Assembly (NCBI RefSeq): GCF_000425445.1
Contig: NZ_AUDL01000008.1
Span: 372,001-436,000, forward strand
Source: Flavobacterium denitrificans DSM 15936
Lineage (GTDB): Bacteria; Bacteroidota; Bacteroidia; Flavobacteriales; Flavobacteriaceae
Reading direction: 5' to 3'
Length of the DNA stretch: 64,000 nt
The stretch's first letter is position 1, and every line of letters begins with the position of its first letter. The position numbers and the translations under genes are program-made. Shown here in pieces: positions 1 to 8,506 of this stretch. The notes below the pieces were generated by a model. That model was not told the DNA's origin and ran no database searches. It worked only from the letters and a program-made list of their open reading frames with translations.

Positions 1-271
1 TATCATAAACCGAATCATTAAATTCTTTTTTCCAAAGATTTAATTCAATATGTTTTTTCGCTCTTAAAAAAAGAGGTGTGAGTGGTCGCACCTTTCCATT
101 CTTAATTTTTAGCTCTTTAAATCCTAAATTTTCATGAATCGGGAAATTACTTGCATTCCAATAAATTATTTCAAAGCCCAATTCATCACCTATTCCCTTA
201 AATGAAGAATAGGCAAAATTTCTTAATCCTCCTCCATCTGGAAACAAAACCATTATTTTTTTTGAAGACAT
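1..271 (-). CDS. Partial protein, possibly a glycosyltransferase (C-terminus outside the window)
   Basis: An open frame starts at an ATG at 269-271 and runs without a stop to the window edge, giving 90 residues. The N-terminus (MSSKKIMVLFPDGGG) has the hydrophobic strand and glycine-rich turn expected at the start of a GT-B fold. The next segment, ending in EIIYWN, looks like a second strand. A second ATG lies six codons inside. The gene follows the NeuB-like gene by 22 nt on the same strand, so it is probably co-transcribed. Because it sits directly after the nonulosonic-acid genes it is a candidate for the transferase that uses that sugar, but this is inference from position only. The family cannot be named from this fragment. 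Confidence 0.6.
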   Translation of the reverse strand, partial: MSSKKIMVLFPDGGGLRNFAYSSFKGIGDELGFEIIYWNASNFPIHENLGFKELKIKNGKVRPLTPLFLRAKKHIELNLWKKEFNDSVYD

Positions 272-293
272 CTAAAAATCTTTACTATAAAAT

Positions 294-1169
294 TTAAACT
301 TTTTGATTTTTCAATTTTTCCCTTTGTACTTGTTCAATTGGTAAAACATCTTGTGATTTAAATGTTAAAGCTTTATGAACTGCTTTTAAATCACGTACTA
401 ACTTGCGCAAACCTTCTGGCTCTAATGAAGCCGCATGATCAGTTCCTTTCCATGTTCTGTCCAGAGTATAATGTCTTTCAATGATATTTGCTCCCAAAGT
501 ATAAGCGGCTACATCTACTGCAATTCCTAAATGATGTCCAGAAAAACCAATATGTTTAACAACACCCTCATATTTTGCCTTAAGCAAATTAATATCCAAT
601 AAACATACATCTTCAAATGGAACTGGATATCCTGAAGTACAGTTGTACAGAACTAAATCTTGATTTCTTTTTTTCCCAATAAAAAAGTTCACTAGATCAT
701 CTGCTTCAGCTTTTGTTGTCATTCCAGTTGAAATATGAATTTCGCCTTGATAGTTTTCGCACAACCAAGACAACATATCATAATTATTATTACATGCTGA
801 TGGAATTTTAATAAAATCTGGTTGTAAAGAAGCTATTTCTTTAGCAGAAGTCAAATCCCATACAGAAGTAGAATACTTGATATCTAATTCTTCACAATAT
901 TTTTTCAATTCAGCATGTTGTTCAAGATTGAATTCTAGATACTCGCGATGTGCTCCATAAGTATGTCCGTATGAATTTGCTGGATTTGGATGCGGAGCAT
1001 TATATTGTGTTTCAGTTAACAATTCGATATTATTTCGTTTTTGAAATTTGACAGCATCAGCTTGGCAATAAATTTTTGCCATGCGAATCAACTCTTTTGC
1101 AATCTTTATATCTCCTTTATGATTACATCCAATTTCTGCAATTACATATGGGGCTTTGTAATTTTTCAT
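294..1169 (-). CDS. neuB: NeuB-family nonulosonic acid (sialic acid-like) synthase lacking the SAF domain
   Basis: This family condenses phosphoenolpyruvate with an N-acylated hexosamine or hexose (or its 6-phosphate) to give a nine-carbon acidic sugar. Visible motifs are AEIGCNHKG (residues 11-19), KIPSA (121-125), STGMTT (147-152), ERHYTLDR (231-238) and GTDHAASLEP (242-251), which match the TIM-barrel metal and substrate sites. The protein is 291 residues. Usual NeuB proteins are about 340-360 and carry a C-terminal SAF (antifreeze-like) domain, which is absent here. The start is an ATG. The gene follows the NeuA-HAD fusion by 67 nt and is clearly its partner. The exact product (Neu5Ac, KDN or another nonulosonate) cannot be read from sequence. 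Because the partner carries a phosphatase domain, a 9-phosphate route is plausible. Confidence 0.85.
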   Translation of the reverse strand: MKNYKAPYVIAEIGCNHKGDIKIAKELIRMAKIYCQADAVKFQKRNNIELLTETQYNAPHPNPANSYGHTYGAHREYLEFNLEQHAELKKYCEELDIKYSTSVWDLTSAKEIASLQPDFIKIPSACNNNYDMLSWLCENYQGEIHISTGMTTKAEADDLVNFFIGKKRNQDLVLYNCTSGYPVPFEDVCLLDINLLKAKYEGVVKHIGFSGHHLGIAVDVAAYTLGANIIERHYTLDRTWKGTDHAASLEPEGLRKLVRDLKAVHKALTFKSQDVLPIEQVQREKLKNQKV

Positions 1170-1236
1170 TTCTTATTTTTATTTATATTTTACTATTTTA
1201 ATATTCAAAATTTTTAATTTTTCAAGGAGAAACTTA

Positions 1237-2391
1237 TTAGTATCTAATGTTGTATTTTATAATCCATTCGCATACCTCTCTAATTGCTCCTGCTCCAGAA
1301 GAATTTGTCAGGACAAAATCAGCATTTTGTTTTATAACATCAACAGCATTGCTTGGAGCAAATGACCAACCTACACTACACATATTGGCCATATCATTTA
1401 CATCATCTCCCACGTAAGCTAATGCTCCTCTTGAAATTCCTCGCGTTTGTAAATAATTTTGTAAAAAACTATATTTATCTTTTACTTCTAAAAATGTATC
1501 TTCAATTTGTAATTTTCGCATACGTTGTGCTACTAATTCGGAATTTTCTGAAGTCAAGACAATAACTTTAACATTATTTTGCCTTAATATTTCTAACCCC
1601 ATACCATCTCGCATGTCAAATACTTTAAAATCCTCTCCGTTTTTATTGTATGCAACACGTCCATCTGTAAACACTCCGTCTACATCCAAAATTAAATAGT
1701 CAATACGCTGCTGTAATTTTTCTCTCTTTAAACGCTGTATCAACAAATTTTCGACAATAAGCCAATCTGGCATTGAATCGATTTCGGTCAAACTCTCCTC
1801 AGACATATGCACAAGACCAATACTTCCACTTACCCGATTTTTTGTTTCTAAAAAGGCCTTTTTGGTAGTGGCATATATTGCACCATTTTCAATTAACAAT
1901 CCTTCGAAATCCTGTCGGCGTGGACGTTGAAAAACATCATAATTTTGAGGCGTCCCATTAGTATTCCAGGTAAATCGATGAGTGTTCACTACTGTTAAGG
2001 CAGAATCATGATCTTCCAAAACTTCTTTCAAAACAGCATTAATATCCTTACGTTGAGTAAAAGGAGACGTTGCCTGCAACAAACAAAAAATTTCAAAATC
2101 TGTCGTTACATTTTCAACAAACTCAATCATTACACTTTCTGTCGAGGCAGTATCATTTGCATTTTTTTCTGAACGCAAAGCTGTTTTTACCTTTGAACTC
2201 CAAGCATATTCTCTATTAACATAATTGATAATTTCTTCATCATCAGTGTATATATATACTTCATCTAAATTGGAAAAAATAGCCTCTGATAGCACCCAAG
2301 AAAACAAAGGGCGGCCTACGATTTTTTTTTTATTTTTTCCTGGTATTCCCTTAGATCCTTTACGAAGCGGAATTATGGCTATTTTTTTCAT
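1237..2391 (-). CDS. neuA: Bifunctional acylneuraminate cytidylyltransferase / KdsC-like HAD phosphatase
   Basis: The N-terminal half (about residues 1-225) is a CMP-nonulosonate synthetase. It has the nucleotide-binding motif IPLRKGSKGIPGKN (7-20) and LLQATSP (104-110). The C-terminal half (about 230-384) is a HAD phosphatase of the KdsC type, with DVDGVFTDG (236-244), motif II TSE (280-282), lysines near 304-306 and GDDVND (328-333). Together it would dephosphorylate a nonulosonate 9-phosphate and activate the sugar with CTP. This architecture resembles animal CMAS, which also carries a KDO8P-phosphatase-like tail. Here the HAD catalytic aspartates (D236, D238) look intact. The start is an ATG, 5 nt after the upstream glycosyltransferase. 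Substrate specificity is not determined. Confidence 0.85.
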   Translation of the reverse strand: MKKIAIIPLRKGSKGIPGKNKKKIVGRPLFSWVLSEAIFSNLDEVYIYTDDEEIINYVNREYAWSSKVKTALRSEKNANDTASTESVMIEFVENVTTDFEIFCLLQATSPFTQRKDINAVLKEVLEDHDSALTVVNTHRFTWNTNGTPQNYDVFQRPRRQDFEGLLIENGAIYATTKKAFLETKNRVSGSIGLVHMSEESLTEIDSMPDWLIVENLLIQRLKREKLQQRIDYLILDVDGVFTDGRVAYNKNGEDFKVFDMRDGMGLEILRQNNVKVIVLTSENSELVAQRMRKLQIEDTFLEVKDKYSFLQNYLQTRGISRGALAYVGDDVNDMANMCSVGWSFAPSNAVDVIKQNADFVLTNSSGAGAIREVCEWIIKYNIRY

Positions 2392-2396
2392 AATTT

Positions 2397-3320
2397 TTAT
2401 TTCAATATTCTTTCTCCCTTACCAAATAGTTTAAAGGAGATAATTGCAATGAAAAATTTAATGTTCATAATCAAATATCTCTTTTTAAACTTAAAAAATT
2501 TACATATTACTCTAAAATATATAGTATGAATTTTTTCCGATTTGTATACTAATGGATAAAGTCTTATCATTTGTCTATAAACAAAAAAGTGAGTCGTATC
2601 ACTTAAATTATTTTTCAAAAGTAATGCATTCCTTTTTATCCCCACTCTTAAAATTGATAATGCTGTATTTTGACTCATATTTGTCGAAATACTAGTGGGA
2701 TTAGTCCTATAGTAATATAAATACTTATCTAATATTTGAATCTTTGGATTTTCTAATAACATCCGAATATGAAAATCCCTATCCTGTTCTTTTAAAAGAT
2801 CTTCGTCAAACAATTTCTTATCCATTAAAAATTGTTTTTTCCATATTGGATCAACAATATACCAACTTACTTTTAGAGTAATAAAATCATCTAGCAAAGA
2901 ATCTGTCAATCGGGTACGCTCTTCATATATTAATATCTCGTTTATATCTAAAGAAGTAATCATCGTTTTTGATATAACAACATCAGCTTTGCAATCAGAA
3001 ATCGCTTTCAATTTATACTTTACAAAATCAGGATGCAAAATATCATCACTATCTATAAAATTAACATAATCACCTTTTGTTTGCTTAAAGCCATAATTTC
3101 TCGCACCATTTCCGCCGGCTTTATGATTAGATGGCCTTTTTAGTAATACAAAACGAGAATCATTTTTTATATAATCTAAAACCAGGTTATAACTATTATC
3201 CTTTGAACCATCATCAATAATAACACACTCCCAATTAGGATCAGATTGGTGTCTAATACTCTCTAGGGTTGATAAAATAAAATCCTCCCTGTTAAATAAA
3301 GGAATTATTAAAGAAAGCAT
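2397..3320 (-). CDS. Glycosyltransferase family 2
   Basis: A GT-A fold inverting transferase that probably adds one sugar to a lipid-linked glycan at the cytoplasmic membrane. The N-terminus is the family's first strand (LSLIIPLFNRED), followed by NWECVIIDDGS (29-39), an ARNYGF motif (73-78) and the metal-binding DSDD (90-93). The C-terminal 60 residues are basic and hydrophobic, consistent with membrane association. The ATG start abuts the stop of the upstream methyltransferase-like gene, indicating translational coupling. The NWEC...DDGS signature is shared with three other GT2 genes in this window (7535, 8507 and 12803), so they probably form one paralogous subfamily. Donor and acceptor are unknown. 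Confidence 0.85.
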   Translation of the reverse strand: MLSLIIPLFNREDFILSTLESIRHQSDPNWECVIIDDGSKDNSYNLVLDYIKNDSRFVLLKRPSNHKAGGNGARNYGFKQTKGDYVNFIDSDDILHPDFVKYKLKAISDCKADVVISKTMITSLDINEILIYEERTRLTDSLLDDFITLKVSWYIVDPIWKKQFLMDKKLFDEDLLKEQDRDFHIRMLLENPKIQILDKYLYYYRTNPTSISTNMSQNTALSILRVGIKRNALLLKNNLSDTTHFFVYRQMIRLYPLVYKSEKIHTIYFRVICKFFKFKKRYLIMNIKFFIAIISFKLFGKGERILK

Positions 3321-4034
3321 CTAAAAACTTGTTGCATATTTATATTTCTCAGTAGCGACAATAAAAACAGATTTAACACCTGTATATGATTTTGTAAATA
3401 ATTTTATTTTTTTACTTTCTAGCATTTTAACAACCTCATCCACAGTTTGTTTCTCACCAAATCTTTCGTAATCATCAAACAATATTATGAATTCGTCCAA
3501 AGGTGACTTATCTTTTAAAATTGTAAAAATGTCAAACCTTGAAAAATTTTCAGAGCCATGAGGACCATCTATCAAGTAAAAATCAAAAGAAATATCTTTA
3601 ATACTTTCAATGTTATTATAACTTTTATAAGTTGCACCTTTATAAGTTTTTTCAATCATAGGCATTATCTTTATGATTGAATTACCAGATAAAGTATTAC
3701 TATTATTGTTCAAATAAATATTTTTCCAATTTTCATCTTGCTCTATTACAATATGCTTTTTATACTCCCCATTCGCAACAATGTATTTAGAAATCATTTT
3801 TGTGGATTCTCCTAAACCAAATTCTAATATATTTTTAGGTTTGTAATCATTTAAAATTCTAAATAAAACATAAAAAAAGGCATAACTTCCAGCCCATCTT
3901 CCAATATTAAAAGCTATCTTATCTGCCCACGTTTCTTTTATACTATCATGAAAAACATTTGCCCATAGCAATTCTTCATTTAAACGCTTGCTAGCATAAA
4001 TTGCTTTTACAACATTTTTTATTTTTTTTATCAT
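3321..4034 (-). CDS. SAM-dependent methyltransferase-like protein
   Basis: This 237-residue protein has features of a class I Rossmann methyltransferase. ILEFGLGEST (about residues 69-78) fits the SAM-binding motif I, VIEQDENW follows at the end of strand 2, and FYLIDGPHGS plus FDDYERFG resemble the acidic motifs after strands 4 and 5. No signal peptide is seen. It lies between two GT2 genes in the ABC-transporter-type block, so a role in methylating a glycan is reasonable. In several O-antigens exported by Wzm/Wzt, a terminal methyl group is the chain-end signal. That role here is inference. The alternative is a catalytically inactive Rossmann protein. Confidence 0.6.
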   Translation of the reverse strand: MIKKIKNVVKAIYASKRLNEELLWANVFHDSIKETWADKIAFNIGRWAGSYAFFYVLFRILNDYKPKNILEFGLGESTKMISKYIVANGEYKKHIVIEQDENWKNIYLNNNSNTLSGNSIIKIMPMIEKTYKGATYKSYNNIESIKDISFDFYLIDGPHGSENFSRFDIFTILKDKSPLDEFIILFDDYERFGEKQTVDEVVKMLESKKIKLFTKSYTGVKSVFIVATEKYKYATSF

Positions 4035-4157
4035 TTTTTTAATTTCTTGTTACAGCGTATAATTACTCTTTATTTTTTTACATTTTAGCTTTACTTTTTC
4101 AAAAATACTCATTGTGTATTTGAGCAGATTTTCAAATTTTTGTCAAACTTTTGAGCT

Positions 4158-5042
4158 TTAAAATTTCGGATGAGATAAAGTCTTCATTTTCGAGATTACT
4201 GATTTATTAATCGGATTTCTATAACTCAAAATTCTAGGTAAATTGATCATTACGGCAAAAATAGCTTTAAAATAGCTTTTACAGAACGTTAAATCTGATA
4301 ATGCGTATTTTTTAAAATTATGCCAAAATAACTTTAAAATCTTGAGTAAAGGATACGGATAATAAACCAAATAATAATAAGTGGCGTTTTTTAGTTGTTT
4401 CTCAAATCTAAAATAATTTTGTTTACTTAATTTTCTCTGTTCTTTATTAATCCTGTGATTTATTTTAATTTCATTAGAATATAAAATATTATATCCTTTT
4501 GACAAAACTTCAATAGACAGACAAGATTCTTCTCCATAAATATCAATCCAGACTGGAAAACCATTTGTTAGATTATAAACCGATTTCCTGATTGCAAATC
4601 CACAACCAATAAATTCAGAAGTAAGACATTCTCTCTTTTCAATTTTAGCCTGACTTAGCGCTTCAGCATCTGATTGAAAAAGACCTTTTATTTCTTCAAA
4701 AGCAAAAATTCCAACATTAGTATTCTTTTCAAACAAGTTTTCAATTCGCTCTATGAAATCATTATTTAATGGATGCGCGTCATCGTCCAAACCTATTAAA
4801 ATTTCTGATTTTGCTAATGGATAAATTTGATGTCTTGCTGCTGAAGCACCTATTGATTTTTCGCTAATAAACCATCTTACCCATGCTAACTCATTTTTTA
4901 AAGATTTAGAATCATCATTGCATCCATCTAGAAAGACGAGAACTTCTACCTGAGATTTATCAATTAAATTATTTAAAATATTTAATGTTTTAAATAAATC
5001 TTCTTTTCTGTTTTTTGAAACAATCAATATTGTAGCCTTCAT
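4158..5042 (-). CDS. Glycosyltransferase family 2
   Basis: A 294-residue GT-A protein. The start (ATILIVSKNR) is the typical first strand. FLDGC (38-42) replaces the more usual DDGS, and IGLDDDAHPL (83-92) provides the metal-binding acidic triad at 86-88. EESC after a YGE stretch (about residue 170) fits the downstream catalytic region. Tyr-rich hydrophobic segments near 225-245 suggest membrane contact. It follows the GT-B gene by 4 nt. A 123-nt gap separates it from the methyltransferase-like gene downstream; the gap contains a CAAAAATA element (4100-4107) that could be a weak -7 box for that gene. The sugar donor is not predictable. Confidence 0.8.
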   Translation of the reverse strand: MKATILIVSKNRKEDLFKTLNILNNLIDKSQVEVLVFLDGCNDDSKSLKNELAWVRWFISEKSIGASAARHQIYPLAKSEILIGLDDDAHPLNNDFIERIENLFEKNTNVGIFAFEEIKGLFQSDAEALSQAKIEKRECLTSEFIGCGFAIRKSVYNLTNGFPVWIDIYGEESCLSIEVLSKGYNILYSNEIKINHRINKEQRKLSKQNYFRFEKQLKNATYYYLVYYPYPLLKILKLFWHNFKKYALSDLTFCKSYFKAIFAVMINLPRILSYRNPINKSVISKMKTLSHPKF

Positions 5043-5046
5043 TATT

Positions 5047-6300
5047 TTAACCGGCTGGTGTTAGATTTTCTATAATTTGTTTTAAATATGACAACGAAAC
5101 ATATTCTTCAAGATCTTTTCTATTTAGTAGCAAATTATCTGGATTAATTTTCCATTGCTGATACATTTGTTCGATTAAAAACGCTATTCTTCTAACATCA
5201 TCAGCCTCAGACCAATATGGATAATCATCTCCTAATAATCTACTAGTTTCGCTATAATAAGGCGCTAGAGATAGAATGGCTCTATTTGCTTTGACACAAT
5301 GTGGAAATTTAGCCGGAAGAAAAGGGCTAATTTCTGATTTAGATTCCAAAATAATATTTACTGAGACGCATTGTTGAAGCTCATAAACAATATCAAAAGG
5401 AACATTTCCATCAGAAACATAAAGTTCCTGAGTATTAACTTTATACTTTTCAAGCATCTCTTTATGATATGAAGCGTATCCTAGCAACATTAATCTTGAT
5501 ACCCCACGAGCTTCTGGATTTTTATCTAAAAACAATTTGAATCCTTCAATCAAACCTTCAGGAGAACGTTGCTTCATTAAGTTTCCTGCGTGAAGAAGAT
5601 TAAATTTTGATGTATCGAAATAACTTGGCAAATCTTGCTTTTGAATATTATATTCAGCACTCTGATGAGGAATTACAATACCTGTTTTAAGGAAGTTAGG
5701 AAAATAACTGCACATCCATTCTTTCAACAAAAAACTAGGAAAAGCACTAAATTTTGCTTTTTCAGAAACTTTTACAAAAAACCTTTCTTTTTGACGAAAT
5801 CCGGGTTGAATCCAGTTGTATGGGCGAGGATAAAAATGAAAGGGATATGGATCGTGCACATAAGCCATCCACTTATCATGTAGTTCAGGAATATCTAGAA
5901 TGGCATAATGTGGCTTAAAACTTGCTCCTTTACTTAAAGTTAAAACCAAATCGTAATTATTTCTAATTTCTTTTTTCAATGCCTTTTTAATACTTTGCGT
6001 ATCATTAAAAAAGGTAAAAGAAAATCCAAACCAACTTTCAAGATAAGGATTCAAACTGATTTTTGTAGCTCGAGTAAAAACTCTTTCCAACCTACTTAAA
6101 AAATATAAAACACTAAACTTAATCTCGGAAATCTCAAATGTATCTATGTTTTTTAAGATTACTTTTTTTCGTGTATAATGATAAACTAAAACTTCAAATC
6201 CACCCTTGTGCAAATTATTTATCAATGCGACATTTGCTTTAGATCCGCTACTATCTTCCATATCGATAGAATCGACTATTATAAGTATTTTTTTTAACAT
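5047..6300 (-). CDS. GT-B fold glycosyltransferase
   Basis: This 417-residue protein starts with a Rossmann strand (KKILIIVDSIDM) followed by a glycine-serine loop (DSSGSKANVALI), as in the acceptor-binding half of GT-B enzymes. The central NLLHAGNLMKQRSPEGLI stretch (around 233-250) is the inter-domain hinge seen in GT4-like proteins, where the donor half begins. The C-terminal part has ISPFLPAKFPHCVKANRAI in place of the usual EX7E motif, so it is a divergent member. There is no signal peptide. It lies 4 nt upstream of a GT2 gene. It could use a nucleotide sugar, or possibly the CMP-nonulosonate made nearby, but there is no direct evidence. Confidence 0.65.
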   Translation of the reverse strand: MLKKILIIVDSIDMEDSSGSKANVALINNLHKGGFEVLVYHYTRKKVILKNIDTFEISEIKFSVLYFLSRLERVFTRATKISLNPYLESWFGFSFTFFNDTQSIKKALKKEIRNNYDLVLTLSKGASFKPHYAILDIPELHDKWMAYVHDPYPFHFYPRPYNWIQPGFRQKERFFVKVSEKAKFSAFPSFLLKEWMCSYFPNFLKTGIVIPHQSAEYNIQKQDLPSYFDTSKFNLLHAGNLMKQRSPEGLIEGFKLFLDKNPEARGVSRLMLLGYASYHKEMLEKYKVNTQELYVSDGNVPFDIVYELQQCVSVNIILESKSEISPFLPAKFPHCVKANRAILSLAPYYSETSRLLGDDYPYWSEADDVRRIAFLIEQMYQQWKINPDNLLLNRKDLEEYVSLSYLKQIIENLTPAG

Positions 6301-6351
6301 TTTGCTAGTTTGTTCTCTCCAGTCATTATCTATTTTTTAAACAAATAACAA

Positions 6352-7467
6352 TTACTTATTAAGACTATTTTTCTTCAAAAAATCAATTATATTCCTCGAT
6401 GCATTACCATTTCCATATGGATTTAATTTATTTCCAAAACCATTAAATTTTTCTAAAAATTCTTTTACAGTATTTACAATATTAACCTTATCAGTTCCAA
6501 CCAATTTTGAAAAACCCGCCGTTACTCCCTCTGGTCTTTCCGAAATAGTGCGAGTTACTAAAACAGGTTTTCCTAAAGAAGGTGCTTCTTCTTGAATACC
6601 TCCCGAGTCAGACACAATTAGAAATGATTGTTGCATTAGCCATATAAAAGCTGGATAAGATACAGGATCAATAAGTAAAATATTATCTTTACCAGATAAT
6701 AATTGGTAGACAACATCTTTGACATTTGGATTTAAATGTACAGGATACACTATTATAACATCTTCACGTTTAGAGATATCTAACAGCGCTTCACAAATAT
6801 TTTTCATTCCTTCACCAAAATTCTCTCTGCGATGACCTGTTACTAGTATAACTTTTTTATCCTTTGAAATCATATTTTTTAATGTTTCTATCTCAGGATG
6901 TTTGTAATCGTCTGAATCTATTTTATTAATTGTCCAAAGTAAAGCGTCGACAACAGTGTTACTAGTTTCAACAATTCTGTCAGAAGAAATGCCTTCTTGT
7001 AACAAATTTTGCGTTGCTTGCTGTGTCGGCGAAAAATGAACATCGGCAACTCGGCTAGTAATTTGACGATTTATTTCTTCAGGAAATGGTGCGTTTTTAT
7101 TATATGTTCTTAATCCAGCCTCAATATGTCCGGTTTTTATACCCATATGAAAACTGGCTAAGGCTACCATAGATGATGTGGTTGTATCCCCATGAATCAA
7201 AACTAAATCAGGCTTTTCCTGCATTAAAACTTCATTTATTTTTAAGAGGATTTTAGCACTTAATTCATTTAAACTTTGATTAGGTTGCATCAAATCAAGA
7301 TCATAATCTGGAATAATTTCAAAGAAATCCAAAACTTGGTCTAACATTTCTCGATGTTGGGCAGTGACACATACCTTAACTTCAAAATTATTCTTCTGAA
7401 GCTCGTGATAAAGTGGTGCCATTTTTATAGCTTCTGGCCGAGTTCCGAAACAAAGAAGGGTTTTCAT
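6352..7467 (-). CDS. wecB: UDP-N-acetylglucosamine 2-epimerase (non-hydrolysing)
   Basis: Interconverts UDP-GlcNAc and UDP-ManNAc in the cytosol. I chose the ATG at 7465-7467 because it gives MKTLLCFGTRPEAIK, the standard family N-terminus. An upstream in-frame start would add 20 unrelated residues. Motifs include HGDTTT (92-97), EAGLRTYNKNAPFPEE (116-131) and GHRRENFGEG, followed by SDSGGIQEEAPSLGKP, which form the nucleotide site. The length of 371 residues is normal. The intact EAGLRT/PFPEEINR region argues for WecB rather than hydrolysing NeuC. The product could become a ManNAc residue, ManNAcA, or feed the nonulosonate branch. It lies between GT2 and GT-B genes. Confidence 0.9.
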   Translation of the reverse strand: MKTLLCFGTRPEAIKMAPLYHELQKNNFEVKVCVTAQHREMLDQVLDFFEIIPDYDLDLMQPNQSLNELSAKILLKINEVLMQEKPDLVLIHGDTTTSSMVALASFHMGIKTGHIEAGLRTYNKNAPFPEEINRQITSRVADVHFSPTQQATQNLLQEGISSDRIVETSNTVVDALLWTINKIDSDDYKHPEIETLKNMISKDKKVILVTGHRRENFGEGMKNICEALLDISKREDVIIVYPVHLNPNVKDVVYQLLSGKDNILLIDPVSYPAFIWLMQQSFLIVSDSGGIQEEAPSLGKPVLVTRTISERPEGVTAGFSKLVGTDKVNIVNTVKEFLEKFNGFGNKLNPYGNGNASRNIIDFLKKNSLNK

Positions 7468-7534
7468 TATTTTTTTTGTTTTATAAAATTTTATAATTCT
7501 AATTGCGTGATAATAAAAAAAATGCAAAAATCTA

Positions 7535-8482
7535 TTATTTGTATTTTTTATAAAACGGATATAGTTTTTTATAAATAGTGTATTTCAGCATATAATATCT
7601 TGCAAGTCTCAAATTAATTTCATTTTCTTTAAAGAAATAAAAATGTTCTTTTAGTAAGACTTTATTTGATTTCCAATGATTATAAAAAACTTTAAATAAC
7701 TTCCATTTAAAATAAGAAACACATTGTATATCATTAAATTTTAAATGATCACTCATTAACTGTAGACTGTAAAGGAGCGACTTTAAACTCTGAACATCTT
7801 TGGAAGTGCTAATTCTTCCACTTTCATAACTACGATATAAAACAAAACAATCTCGAGTGTTTGCCAACTTTTTACTTTTAATCAAAATACGAGTCATAAA
7901 CTCTGCATCATCATTCAATTTCAAATCAGTATTCCAATTACCCGAAATAGAAATCAAATCTCTATGCATCAAGAATGCATGAATGGGTATAAAAGTTTGC
8001 TTTTTTCTTAATTCAAGGAAAAAGTTATTTGCTGTTAAGTAAGAATTAGAATCAAAAACACTATTTCTTTCAAATTTTTTTTGTGGCCAAAATAAATCCC
8101 AGTCACAGCTTGCAAATATTTTTTCATCATTCAACTTATCCAACAATTTTACTTGTAATTCCAACTTATTTATTGAAAGTAAATCATCATCATCCAACCA
8201 TTGGATATATTTTCCCTTACTTAATTCAAAACCATAATTTCGGCAACTTGCTGCTCCTTTTAAGTAATTTTCTGGTCTTTTGAAATATTTAAATCGACAA
8301 TCATCGCTTATTATTGCTGGAATAATTACATCTGTTTGATCCGCACTACCATCATCAATTATCAAGCACTCCCAATTGCTAATTGTTTGCTTTTTGACTG
8401 ATAGCAAAGTTTCTTGCAGAAGATCAATTCTATTAAAAGTTGGAATAATTATAGAAACCTTAATTATATAGTGTTCGTTCAT
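7535..8482 (-). CDS. Glycosyltransferase family 2
   Basis: A 315-residue GT-A enzyme. Features in order are VSIIIPTFNR (9-18), NWECLIIDDGS (36-46), the RFKYFKRP block (63-70), CRNYGFELSKG (80-90) and the metal-binding run WLDDDD (95-100). An acidic DDAEF motif (around 198-202) marks the acceptor side. The C-terminus is basic and rich in tyrosine and lysine, consistent with peripheral membrane binding. It resembles the GT2 at 12803 across the whole length (shared RFKYFKRP, GFELSKG, DAEF), so the two are probable paralogues with related specificity. The ATG start is 24 nt after the upstream GT2 stop. Confidence 0.85.
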   Translation of the reverse strand: MNEHYIIKVSIIIPTFNRIDLLQETLLSVKKQTISNWECLIIDDGSADQTDVIIPAIISDDCRFKYFKRPENYLKGAASCRNYGFELSKGKYIQWLDDDDLLSINKLELQVKLLDKLNDEKIFASCDWDLFWPQKKFERNSVFDSNSYLTANNFFLELRKKQTFIPIHAFLMHRDLISISGNWNTDLKLNDDAEFMTRILIKSKKLANTRDCFVLYRSYESGRISTSKDVQSLKSLLYSLQLMSDHLKFNDIQCVSYFKWKLFKVFYNHWKSNKVLLKEHFYFFKENEINLRLARYYMLKYTIYKKLYPFYKKYK

Positions 8483-8506
8483 TTAAAGCTCATAAATATT
8501 TCATTG

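Noticed and set aside
4035..4157. A 20-codon minus-strand frame (MSIFEKVKLKCKKIK...) before the methyltransferase-like gene.
   Set aside because: Too short, lysine-rich as expected of AT-rich sequence, and no support as a gene. It might be another remnant, but there is nothing to compare.
6352..7467. Hydrolysing UDP-GlcNAc 2-epimerase (NeuC) for the nonulosonate path.
   Set aside because: The motifs are those of non-hydrolysing WecB. A NeuC role cannot be fully excluded.
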